64,000 nt of DNA, from NCBI GenBank assembly GCA_025449115.1, contig JAHLKC010000141.1, forward strand, positions 1-64,000, written 5' to 3'. The position numbers and the translations under genes are program-made. Origin of the DNA: Chytridium lagenaria. Its lineage: Eukaryota > Chytridiomycota > Chytridiomycetes > Chytridiales > Chytridiaceae. A model generated the notes under the pieces. It saw only the letters and a program-made list of their open reading frames with translations. It had not been told where the DNA came from and ran no database searches. Positions 21,145 to 33,400 of this stretch are shown here, piece after piece (positions within the stretch are counted from its first letter, which is position 1; each line of letters starts with the position of its first letter).

Positions 21145-21545
21145 TATATTGAAATTATACAAGTTATAGTGTGAAGCCGTATACCGTGGTATACCGTTTT
21201 TATGATTCATTGACAAATCGGTTAGGATTATAAAATTGACAATTATATAGGCTAAAGTATGAGGCCGTACGCAGTGGTATTTCCTAACCATAAATTATTT
21301 CATGAAAAGTAGTCATCTTTCCGGAATTGACAATTCTATAGTTCAAAGTTTAAAGCTGTATACGGTGGTATACCGTTTTATGAATTCGTTGACAATTTGC
21401 ATTTGATAACGATTTGACAAAATTTAGGTACTAAGTTTCAAGCCGTATACGGTGGCCTGGGGCTAAAAAAATCCATTGACAATTTGTATTAAAGCTATAA
21501 TTTTCACAACAGCATGGTATACACAGGTATACCGCGGTCAAAACA
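21145..21545. repeat. Degenerate tandem repeat of about 88 bp with GTATACCGTGGTATAC-like cores
   Basis: Cores recur at about 21176, 21263, 21352 and 21440, each of the form GCCGTATACGGTGGTATACC and separated by 87-89 bases, with TTGACAAT repeated between them. The cores resemble palindromes scattered through the KDZ elements, although this array lies outside copies A and B. Confidence 0.7.
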
Positions 21546-21799
21546 ACCTACTCGAAACATCATTTTACAACGAAAAACACTACCGTCATACCATGGTACA
21601 CGTTTGTATGCGAACGTATATGATCTGAAATTCGACGAAATTTTATTACTAGTCGTCGGTTTTGTACTATAGGATATAACTCTTTCTAGCATCATTTCAT
21701 TGGTTCCCAGGAGGTTCGACCCCTCCTGGCGCGGGTGGCACGATTTCATCCTCGCCGTGCCCTGAGTCGGGTGACTCAGGGCGTGGTTGAGGTGTTTTC

Positions 21800-22525
21800 T
21801 CCACTACTGAACCGTAGTGTATAGGCACAAACAAAACGAACAAGAAAAGAGGAAACACAGCACAACGGTAAACCTATCGGAGACGCGTACACTCACGCGT
21901 TAAACTCTCCACTACAAAGATAAACAAATCAGAGAGCCTTGACGGGAACAAAGGGAATAAAGGCCAGAAAGAAATGTCCAATCACAAATAGGTAGAGTTA
22001 TAATTAAGCCGGCATAAAGAATATGAACCAATCAAGGAAGGTAGATCAAAGTGGGAAATTCAAAACGAGTCCAGAATGTAAATTAGAAGTCCACTAGGCG
22101 CGTTCGCGCTCAACTCTAACGAAGGGTAAATTCCAGAGCACCCTAGTGTTGCGCCCGACGCCGCGGACTAATGGTGCGAGTGATCCTGACGCGTCCTTGT
22201 GAGTCAAGTGAGCGAAACCCAACATTCTCCCCCTTTCGTGAACTTTACTCACGACTTCTCAGGCTCCCCCATCTCTGAAGCATTATCATCAACGACTACC
22301 ATCCCCACGCGTTCACGACACCTCTCCAGGTTCCTACGCGCCAGCCCCTTCGTGAGCATGTCTGCAGGTTGTTCCTTGGTTCCAATGTGCTCACCTGAAG
22401 CAAACGCTTGGCAACGCGATCTCTAACCGCGTGAAATCGATCACACCAAAGCGTTGGTGGATCGTCAAAAGAGTATCCTATCTCCTCCAGAAGCCGCTTC
22501 AACCAGATGAGCTCCGACAATCAGT
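21800..22525 (-). mobile_element. Ty1/copia 3' fragment: RNase H end, polypurine tract and LTR
   Basis: On the minus strand, SELIWLKRLLEEIGYSF...LWCD (from about 22520) is the end of a copia RNase H domain. Then, after a gap and frame changes, come remnants of the usual HFVRDRV...EQPADMLTKGL region. A polypurine tract (AAAGGGGGAGAA) directly precedes an LTR starting TGTTGGGTTTCGC at 22224. That LTR matches, in reverse, the solo LTR at 29117-29621 for most of its length; its distal end near 21.8 kb is unclear. The element is truncated at about 22525. Confidence 0.8.
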
Positions 22526-22529
22526 CACT

Positions 22530-22950
22530 CGAGACTTTATCAAAAATCCATCTCACGGATTACACGTAACTTTTGTGGCATAATTTGCCGGCCAATGGGT
22601 CTTTTTCCACTTGCCCACCACTTATCAATGTTGGGTACAATCCCGGTGAGGCAGTATCATTGTAAACTGCATTGCCGAGAGCTATAACTTCTACAAGAAT
22701 CATAGCTACAATATTCTCCCTTTCGTGAGGATGAACTAAAAAAAAAATATTGTAATTTGTCGATAGAGTGAATGCCATACCAGATCCCTTTCGTGAACAA
22801 AATGTCTGCATAGTTTTGCCAAAAAGTTGGAAGTTTTCATTTTCACGCAAAAAAAAAAGGGGGGGTTGGATGTTATCCGTTGCAAGATCGAGTCGTCAAT
22901 AGTGATGCTGCCAACAGCGGTAATGCAGAAAAAAGGTATCACCCCTGCCA
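22530..22950 (-). mobile_element. Second, highly decayed copia 3' end (tentative)
   Basis: The minus strand reads a run resembling the copia terminal ADIFTKG region (GCAGACATTTTGTTCACGAA near 22800). A sequence similar to the polypurine tract of the neighbouring copia fragment follows (CACGAAAGGGAGAATATTGT near 22720). It is strongly degraded. It could also be an unrelated short frame (96 codons, 22560-22850). Confidence 0.35.
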
Positions 22951-24670
22951 GTTACGCCAATCAGTGCATATTCAAGGTTTTCTTTAGATATCGCTCTAGC
23001 TCCTTGCATCTCTTCCTCACTGTCAGACAATGAGTACGATGGCAATTCAGACTCCATGGTCAAGAAATATTGATAAATTTGTCCGTTTATCTGACATAGT
23101 GCTTTCATGTTCTTTCCCCCTTACTCCTATGTATGTATCAAGAGAAAACGTGCAAACAAAAGAACATGCACAAAAGCAAGAAGAACAAACATGCTCAGAC
23201 CACCCAACAACCCAAAAAGCTGTAAGCACCAACTCTTCAAACTTCAAAAATGTGCCGTTCTACAAGCTTCCAGTAAAGATGAAATAATTGACAAGAATGT
23301 TTTTTCTGTTCCCGTAGTAATGTTTTTTGTGATTTCAGAACAACAGCAGAGTCAAATCAAATAAGAACTTCTGCTGTAAACAGCTTCACCATGGAAACAC
23401 ATCAAGGGTTGAAACACATCAAGGTATGGAGGACTTCAGAGAGAGAAGGGTCCAAATAGCCATGAGCATACCCCTAAATCACAGCTCCTTCTCTCCCAAT
23501 GGAATAGTTAACAAAAAAGAAGTTTGTACAAAAAAGCCACCTGTGACAGTAGAGTCGAATATGAAGGCTCTGTAATTACACTTCTTGTAAGTAGAACTTG
23601 CACCCGCTTTACACCTGGCTCTTGCCTCACTTTTGCCTACCCTGTGGAATTGGTCCCGAGAAAAATGGGTCAGATTGGTTTTAAACAAAGAAACATCTAC
23701 GGAACTGTTCGAAAACAGTCAGGGGCTACAAAGCTGGAAACTCTCTGGCACTACACCGGATGGCACCCTGCCGCAGTCATTCGAAAAGACCGTTGCACGG
23801 CACCATAGATTGATACAGGTGTGGGTGAGCTTAACAGAAAAAGTTCTGAACAGTCAGGGGCTACAAAGCCGGAAACTCTCTGGCATTAAAATGTCGGAAC
23901 TCCCGGATTACACCGGATGGCACCCTGCCGCAGTTTTTGTAAAAGACCATCCCACGGCACCCACTGGTCGCAGGAAGGAATATGCTGCAAGCAACAAAAG
24001 AAAGAGAGAGAGGGATGGAAAATACACAAACCTCCAGTCCTAGGTCAATCCTTGGTCAGTCCTAGGTCAGTCCTAGGAAATCACCATTCTGGCGCTTGGG
24101 GAGTGGGTGCACGGGGCGACAGCAGTTCCCTGCTGGATTTGTTTTTGAACGAGGACGGTTCAAATTTGAAAAGGGAAAAAATTATTACTGCAGTGACAGC
24201 TGTTGCGATTCTGTGGTAGCCGCTGTGGATGCCGTGAATACAGTGAAAGAGGTAAGCGGGTGGTATTGCGGCGACCGAACTACCTGAACCAAGAAAGAGA
24301 TGACGAAATCGCAATTACAACATTGGGGTGGCGTTCATTTTGGAGCACGGAGATGCTCCACATGAACAAAAGGGAATGATGAAAATGCACGTCAATAAAA
24401 ATGGGTCTATTTTAATTTCACAGTCATGCCTTGCACGAACTAGGAGTCCAGGACCAAGTCAACATTCCCTAGCAGTATTGGCCGCGCCCCTGTGTCTTTT
24501 CCCGACCAGCTTTCACTGTCACACCTCAAGACCGCATATCATGATCACCCCGCCCTTTGCGTCGCGTCGGTCTCGCACTCTTGTCAATCTTGTTTGTCTT
24601 TTATCACTATACTAGCATTCAAGAAAGTTCTTATTTTGCTAAACACACCCAATTTTTCACTATGAATAAC
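22950..24670. other. No supported gene; short direct repeats
   Basis: Two similar segments (23718-23805 and 23851-23961) share GTCAGGGGCTACAAAGC and CACCGGATGGCACCCTGCCG. A triple TCAGTCCTAGG repeat lies at about 24040-24080. Open frames here are short and without recognisable domains. Probably decayed transposon sequence. Confidence 0.5.
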
Positions 24671-24679
24671 GCGATCATC

Positions 24680-26262
24680 TTCCGCAGCAGGAAAACCCGC
24701 CATCTGGCTCAGGTGAAAGAAGGCAATACAAGGCGGCGAAGAATACAGCTCATGCCCAGTGGAAGTCGACGCTACTGGACGAGACGACTCGAGCCGAGGA
24801 GAAGCTGCGCTTAGTCCTTGCCGATCCAACGCCCCACTCCGCCGAGCTACATCAACGAAAGGATCCCACCTACCAGAAACAACAGGATCCCTACTTCCAA
24901 GCTCGTAGGCACTGACTGCAAGTTACGCTCGGTAACGAACCATTTAAGTCAATGACAATTAATTTGAATATCAGTTTGCTGGAATTTTTGCCAACCCTCG
25001 GGACCAACTCACTCTTACGAAACATGAGCAACGCCTTCTTGATCAATGCCTTGTTAATCCAGAGAAGATGTCGACGAGATTTGGAATATTGGAGGTCTTG
25101 CTAAGACTAAGGATGTAATCAATGAGCTCATAAGATTGCCTTTGCTAAAGCCGGAGTTATTTTCTTTCGGTGGTGAGTTGATGATTTTTTTGTTTACATT
25201 GTGAGCACTATTCTAATTATGTTTTTATTATAAATAGAGTCTTGAAACAAAGCACCACTGGAATTCTTCTTTTTGGACCTCCTGGAACAGGAAAGCTATG
25301 CTGGTACGTGCAGTCGCGGCAGAGTCAGGTAATATTTTGCTTTTTTTTATGTATATTTTGTTGGGGCATTCTTAACACTATAATTACATCATAAACTCTA
25401 TGCTAATCTATTTTTGTAGGTGCGAACTTTTTAAAACGTTCAGATGTCAAGTGTCCAAAGCATGTGGGTTGGAGAAAACGAGAAAATGTCAAAGCTTTGT
25501 TCAGTCTTGCACGAAAACTCCACTTTGTGTCATTTTTTGTTGACAAGATTGATGCATTGCTGAAGGTTGACAACGGTTAAACCCATCTTGTGTAAACAAA
25601 TACCATTAATGAATGGATGTTAGAGGTGCATTTGCGCTTAGCCTTATTCACCTGGATTTACTTAAAATGATGCTACTTTTTTACCTAGTTTCTTGAGTTT
25701 ATTAGCATTTTTCATTTTTAGTGGGATGGTATCCAGTCAGAGAACGGAAAAGGAGCCATTGTCGTTGGTGCCACCAACCGTCCTTTTGATCTTGATGAGG
25801 CTGTCCTTCGACGTCTTCCCCGCCGCATGGTGGATCTCCCTGGCATAGAAGAACGAAAAGAGACACTTGAAATTCTCTTACGTGAAGAGAACGTCCTATA
25901 CACCGCTACAGACGGACATTCTACATCTTCCCGCGAAAAGACCCTCATTGGACTCGCCGAAGCCACGAAGAGTTACAGTGATTCTGACCTTAAGAACCTC
26001 TGCATCGCTGCGGCTTTAAGAGCCATACGATCCCAATATGGGTCCATGTTTTCAGCAACGCCTGCAGCGATACCGAGCACACCACCACAATCGTGAGTGA
26101 TTTTTAATGATTTCTTTGCTGCTATTGAGAGTGGAGAAGTTGTACCGTTGTTGAATGAGAAGAATGAGCTCATGAAACAGCTTGTGGAATGGGATAAAAT
26201 GTATGGGACGGCTTCTGGGGGTTCTAATAAGGGTACAGATGGGTGGGGGTTTGCACTTTGAT
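24680..26262 (+). pseudogene. AAA+ ATPase of the Msp1/spastin-like meiotic clade, decayed
   Basis: Pieces in several frames, with introns, line up with one AAA+ protein. An N-terminal segment (RRQYKAAKNTAHAQWKSTLL) comes first. The linker INELIRLPLLKPELFSF leads to LKQSTTGILLFGPPGTGK, where two bases are missing after the Walker A lysine. FVDKIDALLK replaces the usual Walker B DEID. GAIVVGATNRPFDLDEAVLR (sensor 1), LRRLPRRMVDLPGIEERKET (the usual Leu after Met is absent) and a C-terminus ending GSNKGTDGWGFAL follow. Such ATPases extract proteins from membranes or sever filaments. Multiple frameshifts, missing inter-motif sequence and the altered Walker B make a functional product unlikely. 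The last 60 or so codons before 26096 remain clean. Confidence 0.82.
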
Positions 26263-26441
26263 GCGCACTGTTTTTTTTTGCTTTTTTTTTGTTCCTTGCA
26301 CGCACTCTGGATATAATCACAGCGCAGACCAATGCATTTCTATTAAAAAGGAGGCCACTTCTTCATCAGATATATTTTACACACAATCATGCCCGTTTGT
26401 ACAATTTTGTTGAGCTTAACGATTGCCTTTCACGTGTACTT

Positions 26442-27352
26442 TTATTTAAAAAAGTCATCTTCCCAATTGATGGAGCCCATTCTTTTTTGAGAACGTCCTG
26501 CATCATCTTTTTTCGCCAAACTTTTGGGTGATGCCGCATTTTTTGCCTTTAAATCATCTCCGGAGTTTGGAACAAGTGATACTTCAGCCATCAATGCATC
26601 AAGCTCTTGCGTGATTTGGTCGTCGTTATAGGCTTCAACCTGTGCCTCATCTTGTAATGGCGACTGATCTTCAATAACGACGGCTTCCAGCTTAGCGGCG
26701 TTCCCGTGAGTTCCTTCACCATCAACCGTATTATGGGGTAAAGTGAGGGACGTAGGGTTCTCTACTTCTGCAAGGAGCTCATCAAGATCTTTTGCGAGAA
26801 GCGACTCCACCGTCCCGCCCACTGGGATGTCTGTGTTCCCCACAAAAACTTGATCGTCTGAGTGTTTGGTAAAACCTTTGAAGGACGTGTTCTCAATGAC
26901 ATTTTCCTCAGTAAGTTGGTTTGAGTGTGAAGGATTGCCCTCTTCTGGGTGCCTAGAATCTGTTGACACGATATTGGGATCTTCTGCGATAATTGATTTG
27001 CTGTGTCGCACTTCAACGAGACCTTCTCTTAATGCGATAACCTCATCAATATTTCCTTCCTCTAATGGCGGTGCAGCTTCATCATTTTCATGGAATTCTC
27101 TCGCAGCTGCAACATCCTCTTCATTCATATCTCCCATCATGTCCTCAACTGATGTTGGCAATTCGCTCAAATGGTTATAGTCATCGTCATAATGTGCTGA
27201 AGCTTCTTCCGCATGTTCTTCCGCTGCGGGGATGGCGTCTGAAACAATTGAGACCAGACTAGCTTTTTTGACACTCTCGCGTGCTGTTTTGTGTTATCAA
27301 AAAATGACTCCATGTCTTCAGCGGCGGTGACGTCTTCCTGCAAAGATATATC
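26442..27352 (-). CDS. Acidic protein of unknown function, 5' end lost or cut off
   Basis: About 290 codons are visible. The main exon (27170-26442) is acidic and low-complexity (for example SLLAKDLDELLAEVENPTSL) and ends INWEDDFFK. The frame extends upstream of 27170 through HYDDDYNHLSELPTSVED. With one added base in an A6 run (27266-27271) it joins EDVTAAEDMESFFDNTKQHA, whose start follows an acceptor at about 27345. The upstream exon is not visible; the terminus of KDZ copy B lies 130 bases away, so insertion may have cut the gene. No family recognised. Nothing in the sequence identifies its location or partners. Confidence 0.5.
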
Positions 27353-27587
27353 ATTTTTGTGTTGGAAGCTTCATGTAGATCATAAAGCCAGTAAAAGACT
27401 TTGGAAGCTAGTGATGGGTAATAGATTGGCTGATGATATTACTTTTTATCTTCATCCGGTTTTGTGGGGACTATTCCTAAATATATACATTTTCGCAGAC
27501 GTAGGTACGTATGCGTACGGTTACGTACGTCTGCGTTTACAATCGTTGATTTATGGCGTAGACGTACGCTCTTTTGCGCCATTGCTT

Positions 27588-30045
27588 ATATATAAGTGAT
27601 GATGTTGTTTACATTAAAATACATCTTAACTATTTTACAAAGATTTTTACGGCATTTATTCATATGATTGAGCTTACATAAGTATCGATATCTATCGCTT
27701 CTCCGAGATGATCTGGAGTTGTACCTACTAATTTTCATAGGTGAACTCCCGCGCTCTGAAGAGCTGTAATCAGTTTGAGATCTTGATCGGTCAGTTTCTC
27801 TAGATGACAAAGGCCTTGAGTAACTTTGGAAGCGCCGAGTCCTTCTTTGTTTTTCAGGAGAAAAGCTTGCTGATTTTCTAATGTGTTCGGATCGACAAGG
27901 CAGCAATGAGTCCTCCGAAAAGCAAGGTAATGGCCTTGACACAAGTGTTGAAGTCCGGCTGTTATCAGGAATAGTTTGTTGTTCAACGGGGGCAATCCTG
28001 ACTATTGCATGTATCCCTTTTAATTAATTATGGTTAGGTAATTTTTTTCCGACTCGAACCGAATCAAATGTAATAAAACAATACTCAAATTTAAGACGCA
28101 CCCACTTTCGAATGACAATCCAGCTTTTTGGCAATATTAGTGAGCTTCTTGTCAAACTCGTTCAATATGTTTTTAAATGAAAGAAGCGATGCTTTGAAGC
28201 TGTCTTTCATTTCGTCCTGCGCTTTGTGTAAAAACGCGAAGTTGAATATCATGGTTCTCTATATTGCATTATTTTCGTACATCATTAATTGAAGACTGTC
28301 ATTCTGTGCGGCTGCAGTCTGTAGGTTTGAACCTCCGATGCCAACAATGTTGCAGTCATTTAATCTTTTCAGTTCGCTAATCCCAAAGCCTGTTTAAACG
28401 TTAACAACCATCACCATTATAAAAAAATAAAACAGATAAGTATACCACGGTATGCGTTAATATACTGCATTGTGCCGCGCGGTTAAACATACTGCTGCAG
28501 TAAAGTGCTGTATATTGCGGTATACTGTGGGTTACCACAGCATGTCAGGGGTATATCACATACAACTGCTGTACACTTGACATACTATGGCATACCACAG
28601 TTTCCGTTGGTAGATGTGTATAACGCAATAAATTTGCAGCCGTTTCTCACCTGGAACATGCTGCTGAAATCCTGGTGACGTGTAAGCCTTGGCTGCCCCG
28701 GGTAAGTAGCTAATAAGAGAATTCCAGCGTTGATTTTTTGACTCATGTTATCAGCCTAGATACAGGGGCAAAATGTTTATGAACTGTTAAACTGCACTTA
28801 CCGTTTGAACGAGATGCTCCCAATGCCGTCGAAAAAAGGAATTTGTCATTGATCTAGTTTGTGCAGGACAGTTCACATTGGGAAATGTGTTTCTTCGGTT
28901 GTTGGACTGCTTCACACTTACTTAAACAAAAAGGGTGAGCTATTGTTTGCCATATTCAAGTTAATGTACCATCCTGTATAACTTGGCCACTTCTAATTTT
29001 GTATGCACCTTCAATAGGAAGAGGAAGAGGAAGAGGAAGAGGAAGAGAAGGAGGAGGAGGAGGAGAAGCCGCCGGAAAAGAGTCTCAGGGGATCTGTTAC
29101 AGCTTTATGTGAATGTTGTTGGATTTCGCTCAATTGACTCACGAGGACGCGTCAGGATCACTCGCACCATTAGTCCGCGGCGTTGGGCGCAACACTAGAG
29201 TGCTCTAGAATTTACGCGTCGTTAGAGTTGAGCGCGAACGCGCCCACTTGACTTCTAATTTACATTCTGGACTCATTTGAATTTCCCACTTTGATTTACC
29301 TTCCTTGATTGGTTTATTTTCTTTATGCCAGTTTTATTATAACTCTACCTGTTTGTGATTGGACATTCCCTTCTAGCCTTTATTCCCTTTGTTCCCGTCA
29401 AGGCTCTCTGATTTGCTTATCTTTGTAATGGAGAGTTTAACGCGTGAGTGTACGCGTCTCCGATAGGTTTACCTTTGTGTTGTCTTTTCTCTTACTTGTT
29501 CGTTTCGTTTGAGTATTTAAAGACTCGTGTGTTGAGTCGAAATAAATTTAAGAACGTTGTTCAAGCAAAAGTGCGTTTAACTTTGTTTTAATTGAGTTCC
29601 GTGAACAACAAGTATTCAACAAATTTTGGTAGTTTGCTGATTGTTCACGTTGTCCTTATAAGTTCAGAGTTGTCAACAATCTTCAAGCATTGAACTCACT
29701 GTTTTCATTTGAAGTGTCTCCTCGTGCGGCGGTACTTCTATCAACCATTCGAACATATCTTTGCTAGAGTCTTTGACTACGATTCGAGTCTTCATTCAAC
29801 GCATCAACCTCCATCATCTCCCTCATTCTGAGTTGGCTCATCATCATTGTCACTGTAAGCTGGATCCTCAGGGATTCCCTGAGCCATCATAATCTATAGA
29901 TTGTGTGTATAGAGATCAAAGTTAATAACGTTCAAAGGCTAATTATTCAATGTATTCACCATCCTCAAATGTGTTCTACAGTTGTTGCCGTTGAACTTCA
30001 CCCATTCTTCTCCATATTCTTTGAGTCCAAAAAATTTTTATTGTC
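27588..30045 (-). pseudogene. KDZ cargo gene 1, copy B, interrupted by a solo LTR
   Basis: Homologous exon by exon to 13166-14969. It keeps the Ser/Arg-rich tail in a longer frame (SRPLPCFSEDSLLPCRSEH to SRRSDRYRYL), the coiled-coil exon with one in-frame stop near 28260, and ADNMSQKINAGILLLATY. The acidic N-terminal exon ends early in a stop after EPTQNEGDDGG. A copia LTR lies in the exon that in A reads NQSRNRSIQ. Shared intron borders between A and B support a real gene in the ancestral element. Confidence 0.6.
29117..29621 (+). mobile_element. Ty1/copia solo LTR (505 bp) inside KDZ copy B
   Basis: Starts TGTTGGATTTCGC and ends GTATTCAACA, the TG...CA ends typical of copia LTRs. Flanks AATGT (left) and AATTT (right) are a 5-bp target duplication with one change. 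The matching place in copy A (about 13545-13550, reverse complement GTATGTTGGTAG) has no insert. It is homologous to the LTR at about 21800-22224. Confidence 0.88.
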
Positions 30046-30452
30046 AAAGCGTCAGGCATGTAAATGTAATGTTTATTGTTAAATACCATTATGTCTTTGC
30101 ATTGCATTTATAAACGTTTGGCTTGTTGGCTTAATATAGTTTAGCTGCATGGTGTAAATGTACCAAAACAAACCGTATCTGTTGAAATTAAAGTAGAAAA
30201 TCATGGTATACACTTGTATGCTGTGGTTTACCTATATTTCAGTGGATTGGCCAGTTAGGGGAATAACTCACAGCAAGCAAGCAAATAATGTTACATTAAA
30301 AGTATGCAACGGTATGCCATAATATTCAATGGTATGTAATGGTATGCAATTTATACGCTGACAGATGCTTGTAGTCAACGGATGTATTTGAAGTCCAACA
30401 GCAAATATCCGTATGACTGCTACAGTAACACTAAAGAAAATCGTTGCAAAAA

Positions 30453-33400
30453 ATGTACTGCCCATGTTGTGACGAAGAGGTTGAGTCCGTCACAACATCA
30501 AGGCATTTGGGAGGACCACTTGCACAGTGCTAGCGCCAATGGGCATGCAATTTGTGGTCCTATCATTACCATGATAATGAGACTGGATTCCTCGGTTCCG
30601 TATACCAGAGTCTGTCCTCAATACTTAGCGGTTCCTACGCCACCATTCAGCAACCTCAACAAAGTGCAGCAACAGAAAAACGCGGTGTGAAGGCCACTAT
30701 CATTTGCAAACGGTCGCAGCAACCCGAAAGTAAGTAGCTATGATGTCAATTTTTATTATGGTAAAAGTATATTAGGAGTCACAACGCGATTATATCGCCT
30801 GACTGAGGCGGAGAAGAAAGCCATGGATGTGCTACTCACGGAGAAAGTCAGGATTGCAGCATTGATGGACTCCCTCCCAAAGTTAGGGTTTGATCCCGCC
30901 GTTGCCGAAAGTTTACGTTTAAAGATTGCAAAGGTAGGATACACTCGAGTTCATGTATTGACGCTACTAGGCAAAAAATGCATACATCAGCGCCTTCCAG
31001 GACACCTGGTCCCCGGAAAGCCCTCGAGTTGCTGGTTATCTCATCGACGAAGATAACCATGTTATCATCGAATGGGCCGACAAAGAATCGGAGGTCGTTG
31101 CTGTGGTATTTGAATTTGAATTTTAATGATTATTAGCCTGATGAGCCACGCAAGCAAGAGCCCCTGCCACGTAAAAAGCCTGCCCTTACGAAAAGGTTAG
31201 ATTCATTGGCAAGCCTGTTGAGGAAGAGGAAGTGACGTCGAGGAAGAGGTATGAACCGACCGTGGTATCCTACGTCAAAGGTATGTAAAGTATCTTATCG
31301 GACTTACAAGAATAGAGCACGAGATAGAGGTCGTCAAGCCAAAACAGGAACGGTCGGTTAAAGGTATTTTGAGTCGTTATGTCATGCGGAGTTGATTTCT
31401 AATTTCTTCTGTGTGTGATATTTAGCAGCGAAGGTTCCGCCTAAATTGAGCATCGACGTGGCGAAAAGTAAGAAGGCTCATGTCGAAGAAGAGATGGAGA
31501 TAACGGAGGAGCCGTTGCCGACCGCTGGAAAAGGTGACCGTACATAGTATACCACGGTATACCAAAACGTACTGCTGCTGTTAACCTACATCGCCAAGTA
31601 CGCTCACAAGGTTTTTGTTAGGAAAAGGTTCGATAACCTCGCCGTCATCAAAGGGAAAGGGTAAGTCTATGGATTATATATTCAAAGTTTTTTAAAAAAC
31701 TGTGTATAGATGTGGTATTTGAACGTTGGACTAACATTAATTTTAGAAAAGGGTACTACGTCTACCTCGCCTAAGACTAAAAAGCCCGGTAAGTTTCAGC
31801 ATTATGTCGGCATTTTCGAATTTACAAAAATGTTTATTTAAAGCACCGGAGGAGGAAGAGGCCGCAAAACCGAGTAAGTTTAATTATTTTTAATTTACAA
31901 TTTTTTATTTACAATTCTTTTGCTTACGCTAATTGAATGCAGCTAAGTCGCCAACAACCCAATCGCCCAAGTCTCCAAAGCCGCCAAAACATCCTGTTAC
32001 GTTGCGTAGGTTTAAAGTTCTATTGTATTTTCTTTTATCATCACTTTAACATTTAAACACTTGTTACGGCTTGCGGCCGTATGCAATGGTATACTGTTAT
32101 AAATAGACGTATACTTTTGTCTATACCCGCTTAGGGCCATATTTAGGGTAATTTTTTTTAAAGCCTTTTTTATTGTAGCCAAGAACATGTCTATTGCGTC
32201 GAAAGCAAGAAAAAGAGGTATCAACATTTATATATTAAGGTTGTAAGTGACAATTTTTTGAAAGAACGAGAGGTTGAACCACAACAAGGTAAACCTTCAT
32301 TATACTATGAAACACCTTTCTTTTCGTATACTTGTAATGCTTACGCTTCTTTGTCAGCTGTTCCCTCCTCTTCTACCAGACACGTAACAACAAGAAGAAT
32401 GGCTGAAGCCGAGGGTGAAGGTAAGATATGTTGGTGGTATACCTTCACAAATCTCTAAATTTTTCAATTTTTTTTTTCGCAATTGTCAATAGAATCCGCT
32501 GAGGAAACATATGCGAAAACCGGGGAGAGTCCCGCAAATCATCCAAAGAAACTTGTTGATTGGAAGAAACCGTCCTTACTGAAGAGGCACCCGTGGTTGG
32601 TGGAAAGCGGAAACATAAGGAGGACACAATGTGAAGTCTCTCTATTGCCCCCTCTGCTAAGCCCCGGCATACAGAGGTAGAGAACCACATAACAGGTGAC
32701 GAGACTAGAGTCAAGGAGGTACTCCTAGATCAAGAGTCAACCCTATTCTGCCTTTAGTGACAGCGGGGATTTAAGTTGCTGTGGTTCTGCTCTAAAACTA
32801 ATCTAAATGAAAGAAAGGAAGGAAAAAGGAAGGACAAAGGTACTCAGGCGGAGATCCAACGCGCCAGAATGGAATGGTCATCAAGGAGGGAGTCCATCCC
32901 GCTCCTAGTAGTGTACAAGGCCTCGTAATTGCCGCAATAAGCCGTTGTAACATGTTCTCATCTGATTACTTCTACCTAAGGCCCTACTCATGCTGCACTC
33001 CCACTCACAGGCAACTTGATAGCCAGTCGTCGCATCAAGAAAAGAACAGAGGTGGTTATATTACCCAAACCTTTGAAGGAATCATGCCACAGAGGCGTCT
33101 ATCCAGGGCTCAAGCCTTCTTAGACTCAAGTGTCTTGGTTCAAGGTGTAGTCTCCCCTAGCGGCGTAATCCCCAAGCGCCCGCAGGTACAACTAAATAAC
33201 ACAATATTGAATAACTGAAGAATGAAGAAAGCATGGCCCAAGGGCAGCCATGCCTGGATGTATGTATGTGATCAATCCAGGACTACAGAGGTGCACGTAA
33301 ATCTATTCAACTTTCTACAAAAAAATAAACAATATATAAAGGGGAATCAAATAACAACAACAGGCATCTCGACCAACGTGGTAGCATGTCATAAGTTGGC

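Noticed and set aside
28983..29198. Arg/Lys-rich 71-codon plus-strand frame
   Set aside because: Comes from a GGAAGAGGAAGA simple repeat in cargo gene 1 and runs into the solo LTR.
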